Shown in pieces: positions 50,118 to 58,787 of a stretch of 64,000 nucleotides of DNA (position 1 is the first letter of the stretch; every line of letters begins with the position of its first letter). Origin of the DNA: Gemmata sp051859125 (lineage in GTDB: Bacteria; Planctomycetota; Planctomycetia; Gemmatales; Gemmataceae); the NCBI RefSeq assembly GCF_051859125.1, contig NZ_JBHYGG010000112.1, forward strand, positions 62,001 through 126,000, given 5' to 3'. A model generated the notes under the pieces. It searched no databases. It was not told the origin of the DNA and worked only from the letters and a program-made list of their open reading frames with translations. Both the position numbers and the translations under genes were made by a program.

Positions 50118-50222
50118 ATCCGCAGATTACGCAGATTTCACAGATGAAATCGAAGTCCACCGACCGGTTGTGTTCTGCCCTCTCTGCCTTCTTAATCTGC
50201 GTCCTCTGTGTAATCTGCGGAT
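50118..50222. repeat. Palindromic intergenic element between divergent genes
   Basis: Left part ATCCGCAGATTACGCAGATT and right part AATCTGCG...GTAATCTGCGGAT are inverted copies about 50 bases apart, in the 221-bp gap between the epimerase and dehydratase starts. This pattern of dispersed palindromes is common in planctomycete genomes. It may affect the divergent promoters. Confidence 0.6.
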
Positions 50223-50259
50223 AAACTCTTCTGTCTTCTGACTCCCCGCGAGACCCCTC

Positions 50260-52215
50260 ATGCCGTCTGACGTCCTCGACACGCCCGCCAGCGCCTACGA
50301 ACTCGTCACCGCCAAGCCCGGCCCCGTGGGGGCACTCCCGCTCACCGACGACCTGCTGCGGCACGCGCCGAGCGGCGACCTGTTCGGGTGGACGCAGAAC
50401 GTCGGCATGGGCTGGAACCCCGCACTCCTCGGCGGCAAGGAGTTCACCATCCTCAGCACGCACGGCGGGCTCCGAGCCGAGGACGGCACGCCGATCGCGC
50501 TCGGGTTCCACTCGGGCCACTGGGAGGTCGGGTTGCTCGTGAAGGCGGCCGCGGAGGAGCTGAAGAAGTTGCGGTGCATCCCGTTCGCGGGTGCGGTGAC
50601 CGACCCGTGCGACGGCCGCACGCAGGGCACCGCCGGGATGTACGACAGCCTGCCGTACCGCAACGACTCCTCGCAGGTCATGCGACGGCTGATGCGCAGT
50701 CACCCGACGCGCGCCGGCGTGATGGGCGTGGCGACGTGCGACAAGGGGCTGCCCGCGATGATGATGGCGCTGGCGTCGCAGCACGACCACCCGACGATCC
50801 TCGTGCCGGGCGGGGTGATGCTCGCGGGCGAGGCGGGCGAGGAAGACACGGGGAAGGTGCAGACGATCGGCGCACGCTACGCCCACGGCGAGATCACGCT
50901 CGAACAGGCCGCGGAAGCGGGGTGCCACGCGTGCGCGTCGCCGGGCGGCGGGTGCCAGTTCCTCGGCACCGCGGCCACGTCGCAGGTCGTCGGCGAGGCG
51001 CTCGGGCTGTCGCTCCCGCACTCGGCCCTCGCGCCGTCCGGCCAGCCGATCTGGCTCGACATGGCCCGCCGCTCGGCCCGTGCGCTGTTCAACATGGCGA
51101 ACAGCGGGGTCACCACGAAGCACATCCTGACGCCTGCGGCGTTCCGGAACGCCCTGGCGGTGTTCGCGGCGTTCGGCGGCAGCACGAACCTTTTGCTGCA
51201 CATCCCGGCGGTCGCCTTCCATGCTGGGGTGAAGCGGCCGACCATCGACGACTGGACGCACTTCAACCGCAGCGTGCCGCGGCTCGTCGATGCACTGCCG
51301 AACGGCCCGATCGGCCACCCGACGATCCGCGTGTTCCTCGCCGGCGGCGTGCCCGAGGTGATGCTGCACCTCCGCGAACTCGGCCTCCTCGAACTTGACG
51401 CGCTCACCGTGAGCGGCGAGAAGCTCGGCACGGTGCTCGACTGGTGGGCGAAGTCCGAGCGCCGCACGCGGCTCCGCGAACTCTTGAAGTCGCGCGACGG
51501 CATCGACCCCGACACGGTCATCATGTCGCCGACGCTCGCGAAGGCCCGCGGCCTCACGAGCACAATCACCTTCCCGCGCGGGAACCTCGCGCCGGACGGC
51601 TGTGTCATCAAGTCGACCGCCATCGACCCGTCGGTCGTGGACGCCGACGGCGTGTACCGCAAGGTCGGCCCGGCGAAGGTGTTCACCACTGAAAAGGCGG
51701 TGATCGCGGCGATCAAGGGCGACGGCCCGCGTACGGTGGTTCCCGGCGACATCGTCGTGCTGTGCTGCCGCGGCCCGCTCGGCTCGGGCATGGAGGAGAC
51801 GTACCAGGTGACGTCGGCGCTGAAGCACCTGAAGTGGGGCAAGCAGGTCGCGGTGATTACGGACGCGCGCTTCAGCGGCGTCAGCACCGGGGCGTGCATC
51901 GGCCACGTCTCGCCGGAAGCGCTGGCGGGCGGGCCGATCGGCAAGCTCCGCGACGGCGACCGCGTCCAGATCATCATCGACCGCACGAAGCTCGAAGGCA
52001 CCATCGACCTGATCGGCGACGCAGGTGGCGACCACGGCGTCGCGTGGGGCACGGCGGAACTCCTGACGCGCCTGCCGCGCCCAGACCTGTCCGCCGACCC
52101 CGCCCTCCCGGCCGACACGCGATTGTGGGCGGCATTGCAGCACGCAAGCGGCGGCGTCTGGGGCGGCTGCGTCTACGACCCCGACCTGATCGCGGCGAAG
52201 CTCGCGGGGAGGTAA
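50260..52215 (+). CDS. YjhG/YagF-family sugar-acid dehydratase (IlvD/Edd type)
   Basis: The 651-aa enzyme belongs to the Fe-S-dependent dihydroxy-acid dehydratases that include xylonate dehydratase. Cluster ligands are in TDPCDGRTQGTAGMYDSLP, MGVATCDKGLPAMM and CHACASPGGGCQFLGTAATS. The C-terminal half shows DIVVLCCRGPLGSGMEET and VITDARFSGVSTGACIGHV. Length agrees with YjhG (about 655 aa). Expected reaction: aldonate to 2-keto-3-deoxy-aldonate in sugar-acid breakdown. Next to an aldose epimerase, but divergent, so shared pathway is only suggestive. Confidence 0.88.
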   Translation: MPSDVLDTPASAYELVTAKPGPVGALPLTDDLLRHAPSGDLFGWTQNVGMGWNPALLGGKEFTILSTHGGLRAEDGTPIALGFHSGHWEVGLLVKAAAEELKKLRCIPFAGAVTDPCDGRTQGTAGMYDSLPYRNDSSQVMRRLMRSHPTRAGVMGVATCDKGLPAMMMALASQHDHPTILVPGGVMLAGEAGEEDTGKVQTIGARYAHGEITLEQAAEAGCHACASPGGGCQFLGTAATSQVVGEALGLSLPHSALAPSGQPIWLDMARRSARALFNMANSGVTTKHILTPAAFRNALAVFAAFGGSTNLLLHIPAVAFHAGVKRPTIDDWTHFNRSVPRLVDALPNGPIGHPTIRVFLAGGVPEVMLHLRELGLLELDALTVSGEKLGTVLDWWAKSERRTRLRELLKSRDGIDPDTVIMSPTLAKARGLTSTITFPRGNLAPDGCVIKSTAIDPSVVDADGVYRKVGPAKVFTTEKAVIAAIKGDGPRTVVPGDIVVLCCRGPLGSGMEETYQVTSALKHLKWGKQVAVITDARFSGVSTGACIGHVSPEALAGGPIGKLRDGDRVQIIIDRTKLEGTIDLIGDAGGDHGVAWGTAELLTRLPRPDLSADPALPADTRLWAALQHASGGVWGGCVYDPDLIAAKLAGR

Positions 52216-52218
52216 GCC

Positions 52219-52968
52219 ATGACGGAGGAGAAATGGCTCGCGGCCAACGCACTCGTGATATCGATGGTGGCGCATTTGAAAGACCGAGTCGCTAGCCGTC
52301 GAAAGATGCGGTTGTTCATAGCAGAATGCGCGAGGCTCCTGGTGCCGCACGTTAGCGATGATCGAAGCCACTGCGCGATCGCCTTTATCCAAGAGAATGC
52401 CGAGCGCGGAAGCCGAGGCTTGCGCGGCCGCGCAGCGGTACATTCTGATGCTGGGCTGGCCTCTCAAGACGCGCTCGCCCACGCTCGCGAGAGTGCCGAC
52501 AGCAGCGAGTACGCCAGGCGAAAAGTTCTTGAAGTGGGTTCTTTCGCAGCCGCGATGGCGATCCACCCTGATGTTTTTACGGCGGGCTACTTTTGCGGCG
52601 AACATACCGCCAACGCCCTTGCATGGGCCGCGGTCGTAGCTTCTCCCGAACGCGATCAGCCCTCATTAGCAGATGCCAGCAGTATCGAACGGGGTCGGCA
52701 GCTGGCGACCCAGGTCGGCTGGCTCCGCGACATCTTCGGGAACCCGTTCCGCCCCGTCGCCTTCTCCTCCGAGTGGCGCACGTCAACGGCGGTGTCACTG
52801 GCGCGGCACATGTACGAGTCGCGGGACTTCAGCGCGATGCCCATCCTCGCCGACGCGCTCCAGGACGCCGGGTGCGAGCACGAGGCGGTCCTGGCGCACT
52901 GCCGCGACCCGCAGCAGGTCCACGTCCGCGGGTGCTGGGTCGTCGATCTCGTGCGCGGCAAGAGCTGA
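52219..52968 (+). CDS. Planctomycete-specific hypothetical protein
   Basis: A 249-aa product 3 bp after the dehydratase stop, so co-transcribed. The first 150 residues are helical and alanine-rich. The second part follows a pattern common in Gemmata-type genomes: NPFRPVAFSSEWRTSTAVSL, PILADALQDAGCEHE, then HCRDPQQ and HVRGCWVVDLV at the end. Its function is unknown; in related genomes this domain recurs alone or fused to others. No catalytic motif is clear. Confidence 0.7.
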   Translation: MTEEKWLAANALVISMVAHLKDRVASRRKMRLFIAECARLLVPHVSDDRSHCAIAFIQENAERGSRGLRGRAAVHSDAGLASQDALAHARESADSSEYARRKVLEVGSFAAAMAIHPDVFTAGYFCGEHTANALAWAAVVASPERDQPSLADASSIERGRQLATQVGWLRDIFGNPFRPVAFSSEWRTSTAVSLARHMYESRDFSAMPILADALQDAGCEHEAVLAHCRDPQQVHVRGCWVVDLVRGKS

Positions 52969-53007
52969 CGCTGCGGTCCCGTGACCGGTTGGCCGGCACA
53001 GCCGGCC

Positions 53008-53514
53008 CTACGCAATTGCCCGCTCCAGGCACCAGTCGAACAGCAGTCGCCACTCGAGCATCTGCACCCGCTGCGCGAGTTCCTCGTCGGCCGAGCCGGT
53101 GCCGCGGGCCGCCTCGCAGAAGTCCACGAACGCTTCGGGCGTGGTGAACGTGTAGCCCACGGTCGGGGCCCGTTCGCGGAGCAGCGCCAGCACCGGGTGC
53201 GGGCCGACGCGGTTCCACCAGTACTTGCTGTTGAAGGCGTCGGGCTCGCGGCGGTGCATGATCGCGTGCCAGAGACTCCCCGTGCTCGTGCCGACGTCCT
53301 GGCTGATCGTGTGCGACTCGTCGAGGTAGTTGAACGCCAGCCACAGCCCCGAGCGGCAGCACGCGGCCATGTCGCGGTCGGCGACCGCGCCCAGCTCGTC
53401 GTCGGTCAGCGCAGCGAGCTTCGGCCTCGCGGCCGCCACGGGCGTTCCCGGCCCGAGCGGGGCCGTCGGAAGTGCGGCCAGCAGGTCGGCCAGTGCGGGT
53501 GATGGGGTGGGCAT
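53008..53514 (-). CDS. Conserved planctomycete hypothetical protein
   Basis: A 168-aa product from ATG 53514. It starts with a Pro/Ala-rich segment and then reads ALTDDELGAVADRDMAACCR, GSLWHAIMHRREPDAFNSKY and WWNRVGPHPVLALLRERAP, continuing to a helix near the end. The HAIMHRREPD with Asp-Tyr spacing repeats across planctomycete genomes as a small conserved family. No function known. Ends 54 bp before the FKBP gene, same strand. Confidence 0.7.
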   Translation of the reverse strand: MPTPSPALADLLAALPTAPLGPGTPVAAARPKLAALTDDELGAVADRDMAACCRSGLWLAFNYLDESHTISQDVGTSTGSLWHAIMHRREPDAFNSKYWWNRVGPHPVLALLRERAPTVGYTFTTPEAFVDFCEAARGTGSADEELAQRVQMLEWRLLFDWCLERAIA

Positions 53515-53567
53515 GGTGGTCGGTGGCAGAAGTGGCGGGCGGGGCGCTGGTCCCCGCCCAGTTCAAC

Positions 53568-54365
53568 TCACTTGATGAGCTGGACCTCGAACACGAGCGT
53601 CGAGTCGGGCGGGATGTCGTCGCCCGCGCCGCGCTTGCCGTAGCCGAGGTCCGGCGGGATCTTGAGCCGGCGGACGCCGCCCGGCTTCATCCCGGGGATG
53701 CCCAGCCCCCAGCCCTTCACCACCTCGTTCAGCGAGAACGAGACCGGCTTCCCGCCGACGCTGGAGTCGAACTCCTTGCCGTTGGTGAGCCACCCGGTGT
53801 AGTGGACCGTCACGGTCCCGCCGGCCTTCACCGCCTCGCCCTCGCCCACCTTCACGTCCCACACCTCCAGGCCGTTGTCGAGCTTCTTCCACTCGGCGGC
53901 CTTCAGGTCGGGCACCTCCGGCTTGGCCCATACCTCGATCATCTCGACCTCGAAGACGAGCGTCGAGCCGGCCGGGATCTTGCCGACGGCGCGGTTCCCG
54001 TAGGCCATCTCGGCCGGGATGCGGAGCCGGCGGACGCCGCCGACCTTCATGCCGGGGATGCCCTCCTGCCAGCCCTTGATGACGCCGGTGAGCGGGAACT
54101 CGATCGGCTCCTTGCGCAGGACGCTGGAGTCGAAGATCTCGCCGGTGGTGAGCCACCCGGTGTAGTGGACCTTGACCTTGGCCCCGGCCTTGACGAGGGC
54201 ACCGTCGCCCACCTTCGCGTCCCAGATTTCGAGGCCGGACTTCTGCTTGGCCCATTCCTTCGACTGCAGGTCCGGCAACTTCGGCGCTTCCACGGGTTTC
54301 TCCTGTGCGGGCGACGCGGTGGCGAACGCCACCCCGACGCAGACCAGCGGCAACAACAGACGCAT
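53568..54365 (-). CDS. Secreted double-FKBP peptidyl-prolyl isomerase
   Basis: A 265-aa product from ATG 54365. A signal peptide (MRLLLPLVCVGVAFATASPA) leads two FKBP domains: VHYTGWLTTGEIFDSS...GVIKGWQEGIPGMKVGGVRR and, after residue 155, VHYTGWLTNGKEFDSS...GWGLGIPGMKPGGVRR. Both keep the conserved active-site Tyr, Phe-Asp and Trp residues of FKBPs. Expected activity: cis-trans proline isomerisation and chaperoning of exported proteins. Internal duplication is recent enough that many residues coincide. The same frame is open far upstream (see 57490). Confidence 0.92.
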   Translation of the reverse strand: MRLLLPLVCVGVAFATASPAQEKPVEAPKLPDLQSKEWAKQKSGLEIWDAKVGDGALVKAGAKVKVHYTGWLTTGEIFDSSVLRKEPIEFPLTGVIKGWQEGIPGMKVGGVRRLRIPAEMAYGNRAVGKIPAGSTLVFEVEMIEVWAKPEVPDLKAAEWKKLDNGLEVWDVKVGEGEAVKAGGTVTVHYTGWLTNGKEFDSSVGGKPVSFSLNEVVKGWGLGIPGMKPGGVRRLKIPPDLGYGKRGAGDDIPPDSTLVFEVQLIK

Positions 54366-54397
54366 AACGGGCGCTCCTTCGTGTCCGGCTCGGCCTG

Positions 54398-54487
54398 AAA
54401 ATTCGAAGCACGAAACTCGAAGCACGAAAGGAAGACCCGGAGGTCGGTGCGTTCTTTTCGGATTCCGTGCTTCGAATTTCGAGCTTT
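54398..54487. repeat. Palindromic repeat of the TTCGAAGCACGAA family
   Basis: AATTCGAAGCACGAAACTCGAAGCACGAAAGG on the left is matched by an inverted CTTTTCGGATTCCGTGCTTCGAATTTC on the right, about 30 bases apart. The same family appears at 60158..60240. It lies between the FKBP and kinase genes and contains nothing else. Copies are typical of Gemmata-type genomes. Confidence 0.7.
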
Positions 54488-54511
54488 CCGGCAAAGCCCG
54501 GGGTGCGCATT

Positions 54512-55060
54512 TTACGCGGTGCGGTCCGGCGGGGGCGGATTTTGGCCAACATACGCGAGCGCACGCGCCAGCGCGTCGTCCGCGGTCAGGGCGCCGGTGT
54601 CGAGCGTGAGCCGCGGCACGGTGAGCGCTTCGGCGGTCGCGCTCACGGCCGCGTGCAGCGCGCCCGTGCGGTTCCCGGCCGGGTGCGCGCCGGTCGCGGC
54701 GTCGCGGTCCAGGCGGTCGCGGGCCGTCGCCGGGTCGCACACGCACTCGATCACCAGCGGCGCCTGACCCACGTCGCGGCCCAGCGAAAGCAGCGGTTCG
54801 ACCTGCGCCGCCTTGCGGAACGTGCGGCCGTCGAGGATCACGACGCGGGTCGGGTTCCCGGTGAGCACCTGCCGGGCCGCCGCGAACACCGCCGCCATCG
54901 CGACGTCGTCTTGCGCCGAGGAGTAGTCGAGGATCGGGGGCGGGAACAGCGCCGCCCGCACCACGTCCTTGCTCAGCACGACGCCCCCGAGTCGGGCCGC
55001 GAGGCCCGCAGCGAGGGTGCTCTTCCCGGTCCCGGGCAGGCCGGCCATGGCGATCAACAT
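54512..55060 (-). CDS. P-loop kinase (AAA/APS-kinase-like)
   Basis: A 182-aa product from ATG 55060. Walker A is MAGLPGTGKSTLAAGLAARL at residues 5-24; LSKDVVRAALFPP and VILDGRTFRKAAQVEPLL follow, the latter like the LID or second strand of small kinases. The conserved Asp and Arg for phosphate transfer are present. Such gluconate- or polynucleotide-kinase-like proteins phosphorylate small metabolites or toxins. Substrate unknown. Confidence 0.8.
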   Translation of the reverse strand: MLIAMAGLPGTGKSTLAAGLAARLGGVVLSKDVVRAALFPPPILDYSSAQDDVAMAAVFAAARQVLTGNPTRVVILDGRTFRKAAQVEPLLSLGRDVGQAPLVIECVCDPATARDRLDRDAATGAHPAGNRTGALHAAVSATAEALTVPRLTLDTGALTADDALARALAYVGQNPPPPDRTA

Positions 55061-55235
55061 CGGGGCTCCCCGCGGCGCGTGATCTTCCGAATTTCATTGG
55101 GAACGGTCGGTCCGCTCCCTTAGATTGTGCGGAAACGCAGGGCTCGGAACGGTGGTCGCGGCGAATCGGTGTCATGTTCCGCGCCGCGGCCGCAAATAAC
55201 TCCGGACGGCGTTCGCACCTCTCAGGAACCGCACC

Positions 55236-56174
55236 ATGACGACCCGAACCACACTCGGCCTCGCGCTGTGCGGGGCCGCCGCCCTCGCGGTCGCCCAGTT
55301 CAGCACCGCCGGCCGGCCCGCGGCCGCGCCCGACGACAAGGCCAAAACCGCCGCGCCCGCCGAGGCGAAGGGCGCACGGGCCGCGGAGTTCGTCGCCGCG
55401 TTCGACAAGGGCGACGCGAAGGCCGTCGCCGCGTTCTGGACCCCGGACGGCGACTACGTCGACCAGCTCGGCCGCCGGTACAAGGGCCGGGCCGAGATCG
55501 AGAAACTGTACGCCAAGCTGTTCGCCGCAAACAAGGGCGCGAAGCTCACCGTGGCCGTGACCTCGGTGCGGGCGGTCGGCACCGACGCCGCGATCGAGGA
55601 CGGCACCACCCAGGTGACCCCGGCCGGGGGCGGCGCGACGACGACCGGCACGTTCACCGCCGTGCTGGTCAAGAAGGGCGGCGCGTGGTTCTTCGAGAGC
55701 GTCCGCGAGACCGTCGCCCACCCGGCGACCCACGCCGAGCACTTCGAGGAACTGGAGTGGCTCCTCGGCGACTGGGAGGGCGAGGCCGCGGAAAAGGGCG
55801 CGTCCGGCGTCGCGTCCTACGAGTGGGCCGAGAACGGCAACTTCATCGTGTCGCACTTCGCCGCCACGCTCAACGGCGAGCCGGTCGCCGGCGGCACCCA
55901 GTGGATCGGGTGGGACGCGGTCGACAAGCAGGTCCGGTCGTGGTCGTTCTACTCGGGCGGCGGGTTCGGCGAGGCCGTCTGGGCGAAGGACAAGGACGCC
56001 GCGAAGTGGACCCTGAAGACGACCGCCCGCACCGCCGACGGCAAGAAGGTCAGCCTCGCGAACGTCATCACCATGGTCGACGCCGACCACCTGACCTGGC
56101 AGCCGACACAGGTGACCGTCGACGGCGCGGCCGCGCCGGACGGCCCGGTGGTCAAGATGAAGCGCGCGAAGTGA
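55236..56174 (+). CDS. Secreted NTF2-like (SnoaL-type) protein
   Basis: A 312-aa product from ATG 55236. Signal peptide (RTTLGLALCGAAALAVAQF) precedes an NTF2-like domain (residues about 45-165: AAFDKGDAKAVAAFWTPDGD, YKGRAEIEKLYAKLF, TTQVTPAGGG, TTTGTFTAVLVKKGGAWFF). The second half, GDWEGEAAEKGASGVASYEW on, is a beta-barrel-like domain reminiscent of small steroid- or lipid-binding barrels. Function: unknown, a periplasmic ligand-binding or enzyme role. Confidence 0.8.
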   Translation: MTTRTTLGLALCGAAALAVAQFSTAGRPAAAPDDKAKTAAPAEAKGARAAEFVAAFDKGDAKAVAAFWTPDGDYVDQLGRRYKGRAEIEKLYAKLFAANKGAKLTVAVTSVRAVGTDAAIEDGTTQVTPAGGGATTTGTFTAVLVKKGGAWFFESVRETVAHPATHAEHFEELEWLLGDWEGEAAEKGASGVASYEWAENGNFIVSHFAATLNGEPVAGGTQWIGWDAVDKQVRSWSFYSGGGFGEAVWAKDKDAAKWTLKTTARTADGKKVSLANVITMVDADHLTWQPTQVTVDGAAAPDGPVVKMKRAK

Positions 56175-56184
56175 GCCCCGCCGT

Positions 56185-56253
56185 CGAGCCACGGGGCTTG
56201 TCCCCGTGGTGCCGGGAGGCGCGGAAGACCACGGGGACAAGCCCCGTGGCTCG
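56185..56253. repeat. GAGCCACGGGG palindrome downstream of the NTF2-like gene
   Basis: CGAGCCACGGGGCTTGTCCC and its complement form inverted 26-bp arms about 17 bases apart, 11 bases after the stop. The palindrome is long and perfect enough to act as a terminator-like hairpin or as a member of a dispersed repeat family. Confidence 0.65.
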
Positions 56254-56300
56254 GCGGCAACGTGCCCGCCGCGCACCCACCACCCCCTGAGGAACCACCC

Positions 56301-56675
56301 ATGTTGAACAAGCTTGCTCTCGCGGCCGCGGCCGCGCTGGTCGCTCTCGCCACCCCGACCGACGCGGGCGCGTACGGTGCGGTCCACCGCGGGTACACGC
56401 ACGTCGGGCCGGGCGGCGTCTACCACACCGGGGCCACGGCGGTGTCCACCCCGCGGGGCGTCGCCGTCGGCGGGCGCACCACCGCGGTCGGGGCTGGGGA
56501 CGGCGTGTACCGCTCCGGGTACGGTGCGGGTGCCGGGTACGGCGGGGCCGGCGCGTACGGGTACCGGGGCGTCGGGACCGTCGGGGGCGGCCCGGCCTGG
56601 GGGTACAACACCGGGCTCGGCTCGAACTACCGCACCAACACGGCCGCCGCGGCCGCCAACGGGCTGTACCGCTAA
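56301..56675 (+). CDS. Secreted Gly/Tyr/Ala-rich small protein
   Basis: A 124-aa product from ATG 56301. Signal peptide (MLNKLALAAAAALVALATP) then a Gly/Tyr/Ala/Ser repeat region, including SGYGAGAGYGGAGAYGYRGV. Proteins of this kind are common in planctomycete secretomes. They could be surface or adhesin-like, no specific evidence. Upstream hairpin and short spacing. Confidence 0.65.
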   Translation: MLNKLALAAAAALVALATPTDAGAYGAVHRGYTHVGPGGVYHTGATAVSTPRGVAVGGRTTAVGAGDGVYRSGYGAGAGYGGAGAYGYRGVGTVGGGPAWGYNTGLGSNYRTNTAAAAANGLYR

Positions 56676-56858
56676 CGGGGGCGCGGCGACGCGCTCGGCG
56701 GCGGCGGCGGGTGATCCGACCCGGTGCGCTGTCGCCGGGGTCGGTGACCCCGGACGCGCCCGGGAGCCCGTCGCGCCGGCCCCACCGGGGCCGGCTACAA
56801 CAGAGACCGCCCCTGCCCTTGCGGCTCCGCACCGCCCCGTTCCCCCAAGGAGAGCACC

Positions 56859-57215
56859 GTGATCGAGCAACTCCCCGGTCCGTCCGAGAAGGTCCTCGGG
56901 TTCAAGATGTCGGGCAAGCTGCACGACGCCGACTACAAGACGTTCGTGCCCGCCATCGACGCGGCCGCCGCCGGCGGCAAGGTCCGGCTCCTCGCGCAGT
57001 TCCACGACTTCCACGGGTGGGACATGCACGCCCTGTGGGACGACATCAAGTTCTCGACCACCCACTGCCGCACCATCGAGCGGATCGCGATGGTCGGCGA
57101 GACCACGTGGCAGAAGTGGATGGCGAAGGTGTGCGCCCCGTTCACCGCCGCCAAGGTCAAGTACTTCGACGCCGCCGAGATCGACCAGGCCTGGGCCTGG
57201 CTCCAGGAGGCGTGA
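56859..57215 (+). CDS. SpoIIAA-like (STAS/SEC14) protein
   Basis: A 118-aa product from GTG 56859 with an AAGGAGAG ribosome site. It matches the SpoIIAA-like family: FKMSGKLHDADYKTFVPAID, HDFHGWDMHALWDDIKF, and a C-terminal helix FTAAKVKYFDAAEIDQAWAW. Family members are stress or lipid-related anti-anti-sigma-like proteins of unknown specific role. Confidence 0.82.
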   Translation: MIEQLPGPSEKVLGFKMSGKLHDADYKTFVPAIDAAAAGGKVRLLAQFHDFHGWDMHALWDDIKFSTTHCRTIERIAMVGETTWQKWMAKVCAPFTAAKVKYFDAAEIDQAWAWLQEA

Positions 57216-57305
57216 GCCCGCGCCCGGTGCGGGACGCGCGGGTGCGGAATGTTCGGCTGTCGTGACGGGACGGGACCGCGCGTTTGGGGTCGGGTCGAGG
57301 TGACG

Positions 57306-57488
57306 CCCCCTCACCCGCGACTCGCAGAGCCTCGTCGCGACCTCTCCCCCGAGACCGGGGGCGAGGTGGGGCGCGCCGGCCTCTTCCTGAACTAATCTCC
57401 CCGCCTCGCTGCTGAGAAGCCCGACCAGCCCCACCTCGCCCCCCGTCCGGGGGGAGAGGTCGCCGCGCTTCGCGGCGGGTGAGGGGGC
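57306..57488. repeat. Large inverted repeat, planctomycete dispersed type
   Basis: Arms of about 65 bp: CCCCTCACCCGCGACTCGCA at the left and an inverse with CGGGTGAGGGGGCC at the right, with internal CCTCGCCCCCCGTCC-type stretches. Related elements occur widely in Gemmata-type genomes (established for such repeats generally). It abuts the 3' end of the gene at 57490..58154. Confidence 0.7.
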
Positions 57489-57489
57489 C

Positions 57490-58154
57490 GCGCCGTCGAG
57501 ATCGTACGGCGCGCACGCTTCACCCGGGTTCGCCGCGTCGCTCGTCGGCGCGCTCGGGTCGGTCGGCGCGTTGGGCACGAGGTCGCCGGTGGCGTCGGGG
57601 TCGTCGGGCGGGAGGTCGCCGGGGTAGACCAGCTCGCCCGCGAGCCGCCGCTTCCACACGACCAGGGAGGCGTAGCTCCGGTCCCAGAAGTCGTTCGGGT
57701 CCACCTTCTCGTACACCTCGCCCAGCCGCGCCAGCTCCTCGTCGACCTGCTTGGCGAACCACCGCTGGCGGGCGATCCGTGCGTCGTCCAGCGTCGCGAG
57801 CCGCGGGTCCGGCGGGGGCCGCTTCGCGCGCTCCTTCGCCCGCGCGTTCCGGTGCCGGGTGAACGTGTTCTCGATCCGGCACAGGGCCTCGGCCGCCTTC
57901 TGCCCCTCCGACGGGTTCCCGGTGCGGAGCTGCACGCGGAGCACGAGCATCGACTCGGTCAGCGTGTCCTGCATCAACTCCCGCCGCGCGGCGGCGAGTC
58001 GGCGTCGATAGACCGGGTTGCCGCGGCACAGCGCCTTCAGCTCCTCGGGGTCGATGTCGAGGGTGCGGGCGGTGGCGGTCCAGGTCCACCCGTCGGCGCG
58101 GAGGTCCGCGGCGCGGGCGTCCACGGTCTCCATGTCGAGGGTGGCGGTGGGCAT
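57490..58154 (-). CDS. Hypothetical protein with unclear 3' end
   Basis: From ATG 58154 (MPTATLDMETVDARAADLRA) there are about 200 protein-like residues: ATARTLDIDPEELKALCRGN looks like a helix-turn-helix, and RNARAKERAKRPPPDPRLA a charged helix. After about 57500 the frame enters the inverted repeat and remains open all the way to the FKBP gene, with no stop before 53568, so the natural end is lost or cannot be placed. Resembles small DNA-binding or terminase-small-like proteins of planctomycetes. The end shown is where protein-like sequence stops. Confidence 0.5.
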
Positions 58155-58787
58155 CGGGGCACTCGGGGGTAGGAGATGCGTGGGTCGGACGCGGACCCAG
58201 GGTTTGCACCCTGGGCTACGCATTGCCGCCCCCTTCGGGGGCTCAGGCAATTGGTTGGTTTTGAGTCCCGGAGGGACGACAGTGCGTAGCCCAGGGTGTG
58301 AACTTTGGGTTCTGGGGCGGAGGGTGCAAACCCTGGGGCCGCTGGGTGCCGCGGCGAAAACGTGGCTATTTGTACATGCCGAACGGCCGGGGCCGCGTCA
58401 AACCGGATTCGCGGAAAAGTGCGCGGGCCCCGAACGGTACGGGTCGCTGGTGCCGCTGCGAAGCACGGCGCCGGGGTTGGGAAGTTCCGTTCCGAGGGCG
58501 GGTGGGCGAACGTCCCGAACGTGGGTGGCACGGGATCACGGTCGCCAGCAAGTCGGAACGTTCCGGCCCGAGGCGCTCGTTCAAGGTTGAAGCGGGGGTG
58601 AAGTAGGGGTGAAGCGAGTGGATTTGTGCGGTGCGGACGTGCGAGACGGGGTGCGGGCGGCAGAAATGAAAAGTGGCGGGGTGATCCGCTGAGAGCTGTC
58701 GCCCAATCAGCCCTTTCGCGGTCACCCCGCCGCACAAGTGTGTTGCACGCGGCGTGCCAAGTGGGTGCGAGCGGAGCGAACGCGGGA
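58155..58787. other. Non-coding region with dispersed repeats
   Basis: The 633-bp gap holds GCGTAGCCCAGGGTTTGCACC-type inverted repeats at 58194-58345 (the same family recurs at 63636-63842), and a hairpin-forming GCGGGGTGATCC/GGTCACCCCGC pair near 58676-58733. Several short open frames exist in GC-rich sequence but none has protein-like composition. No promoter could be placed with confidence. Confidence 0.6.

Noticed and set aside
49837..52605. 922-residue minus-strand frame opposite the dehydratase
   Set aside because: Antisense of a well-supported Fe-S dehydratase and intergenic DNA; Arg/His/Ala composition without fold.
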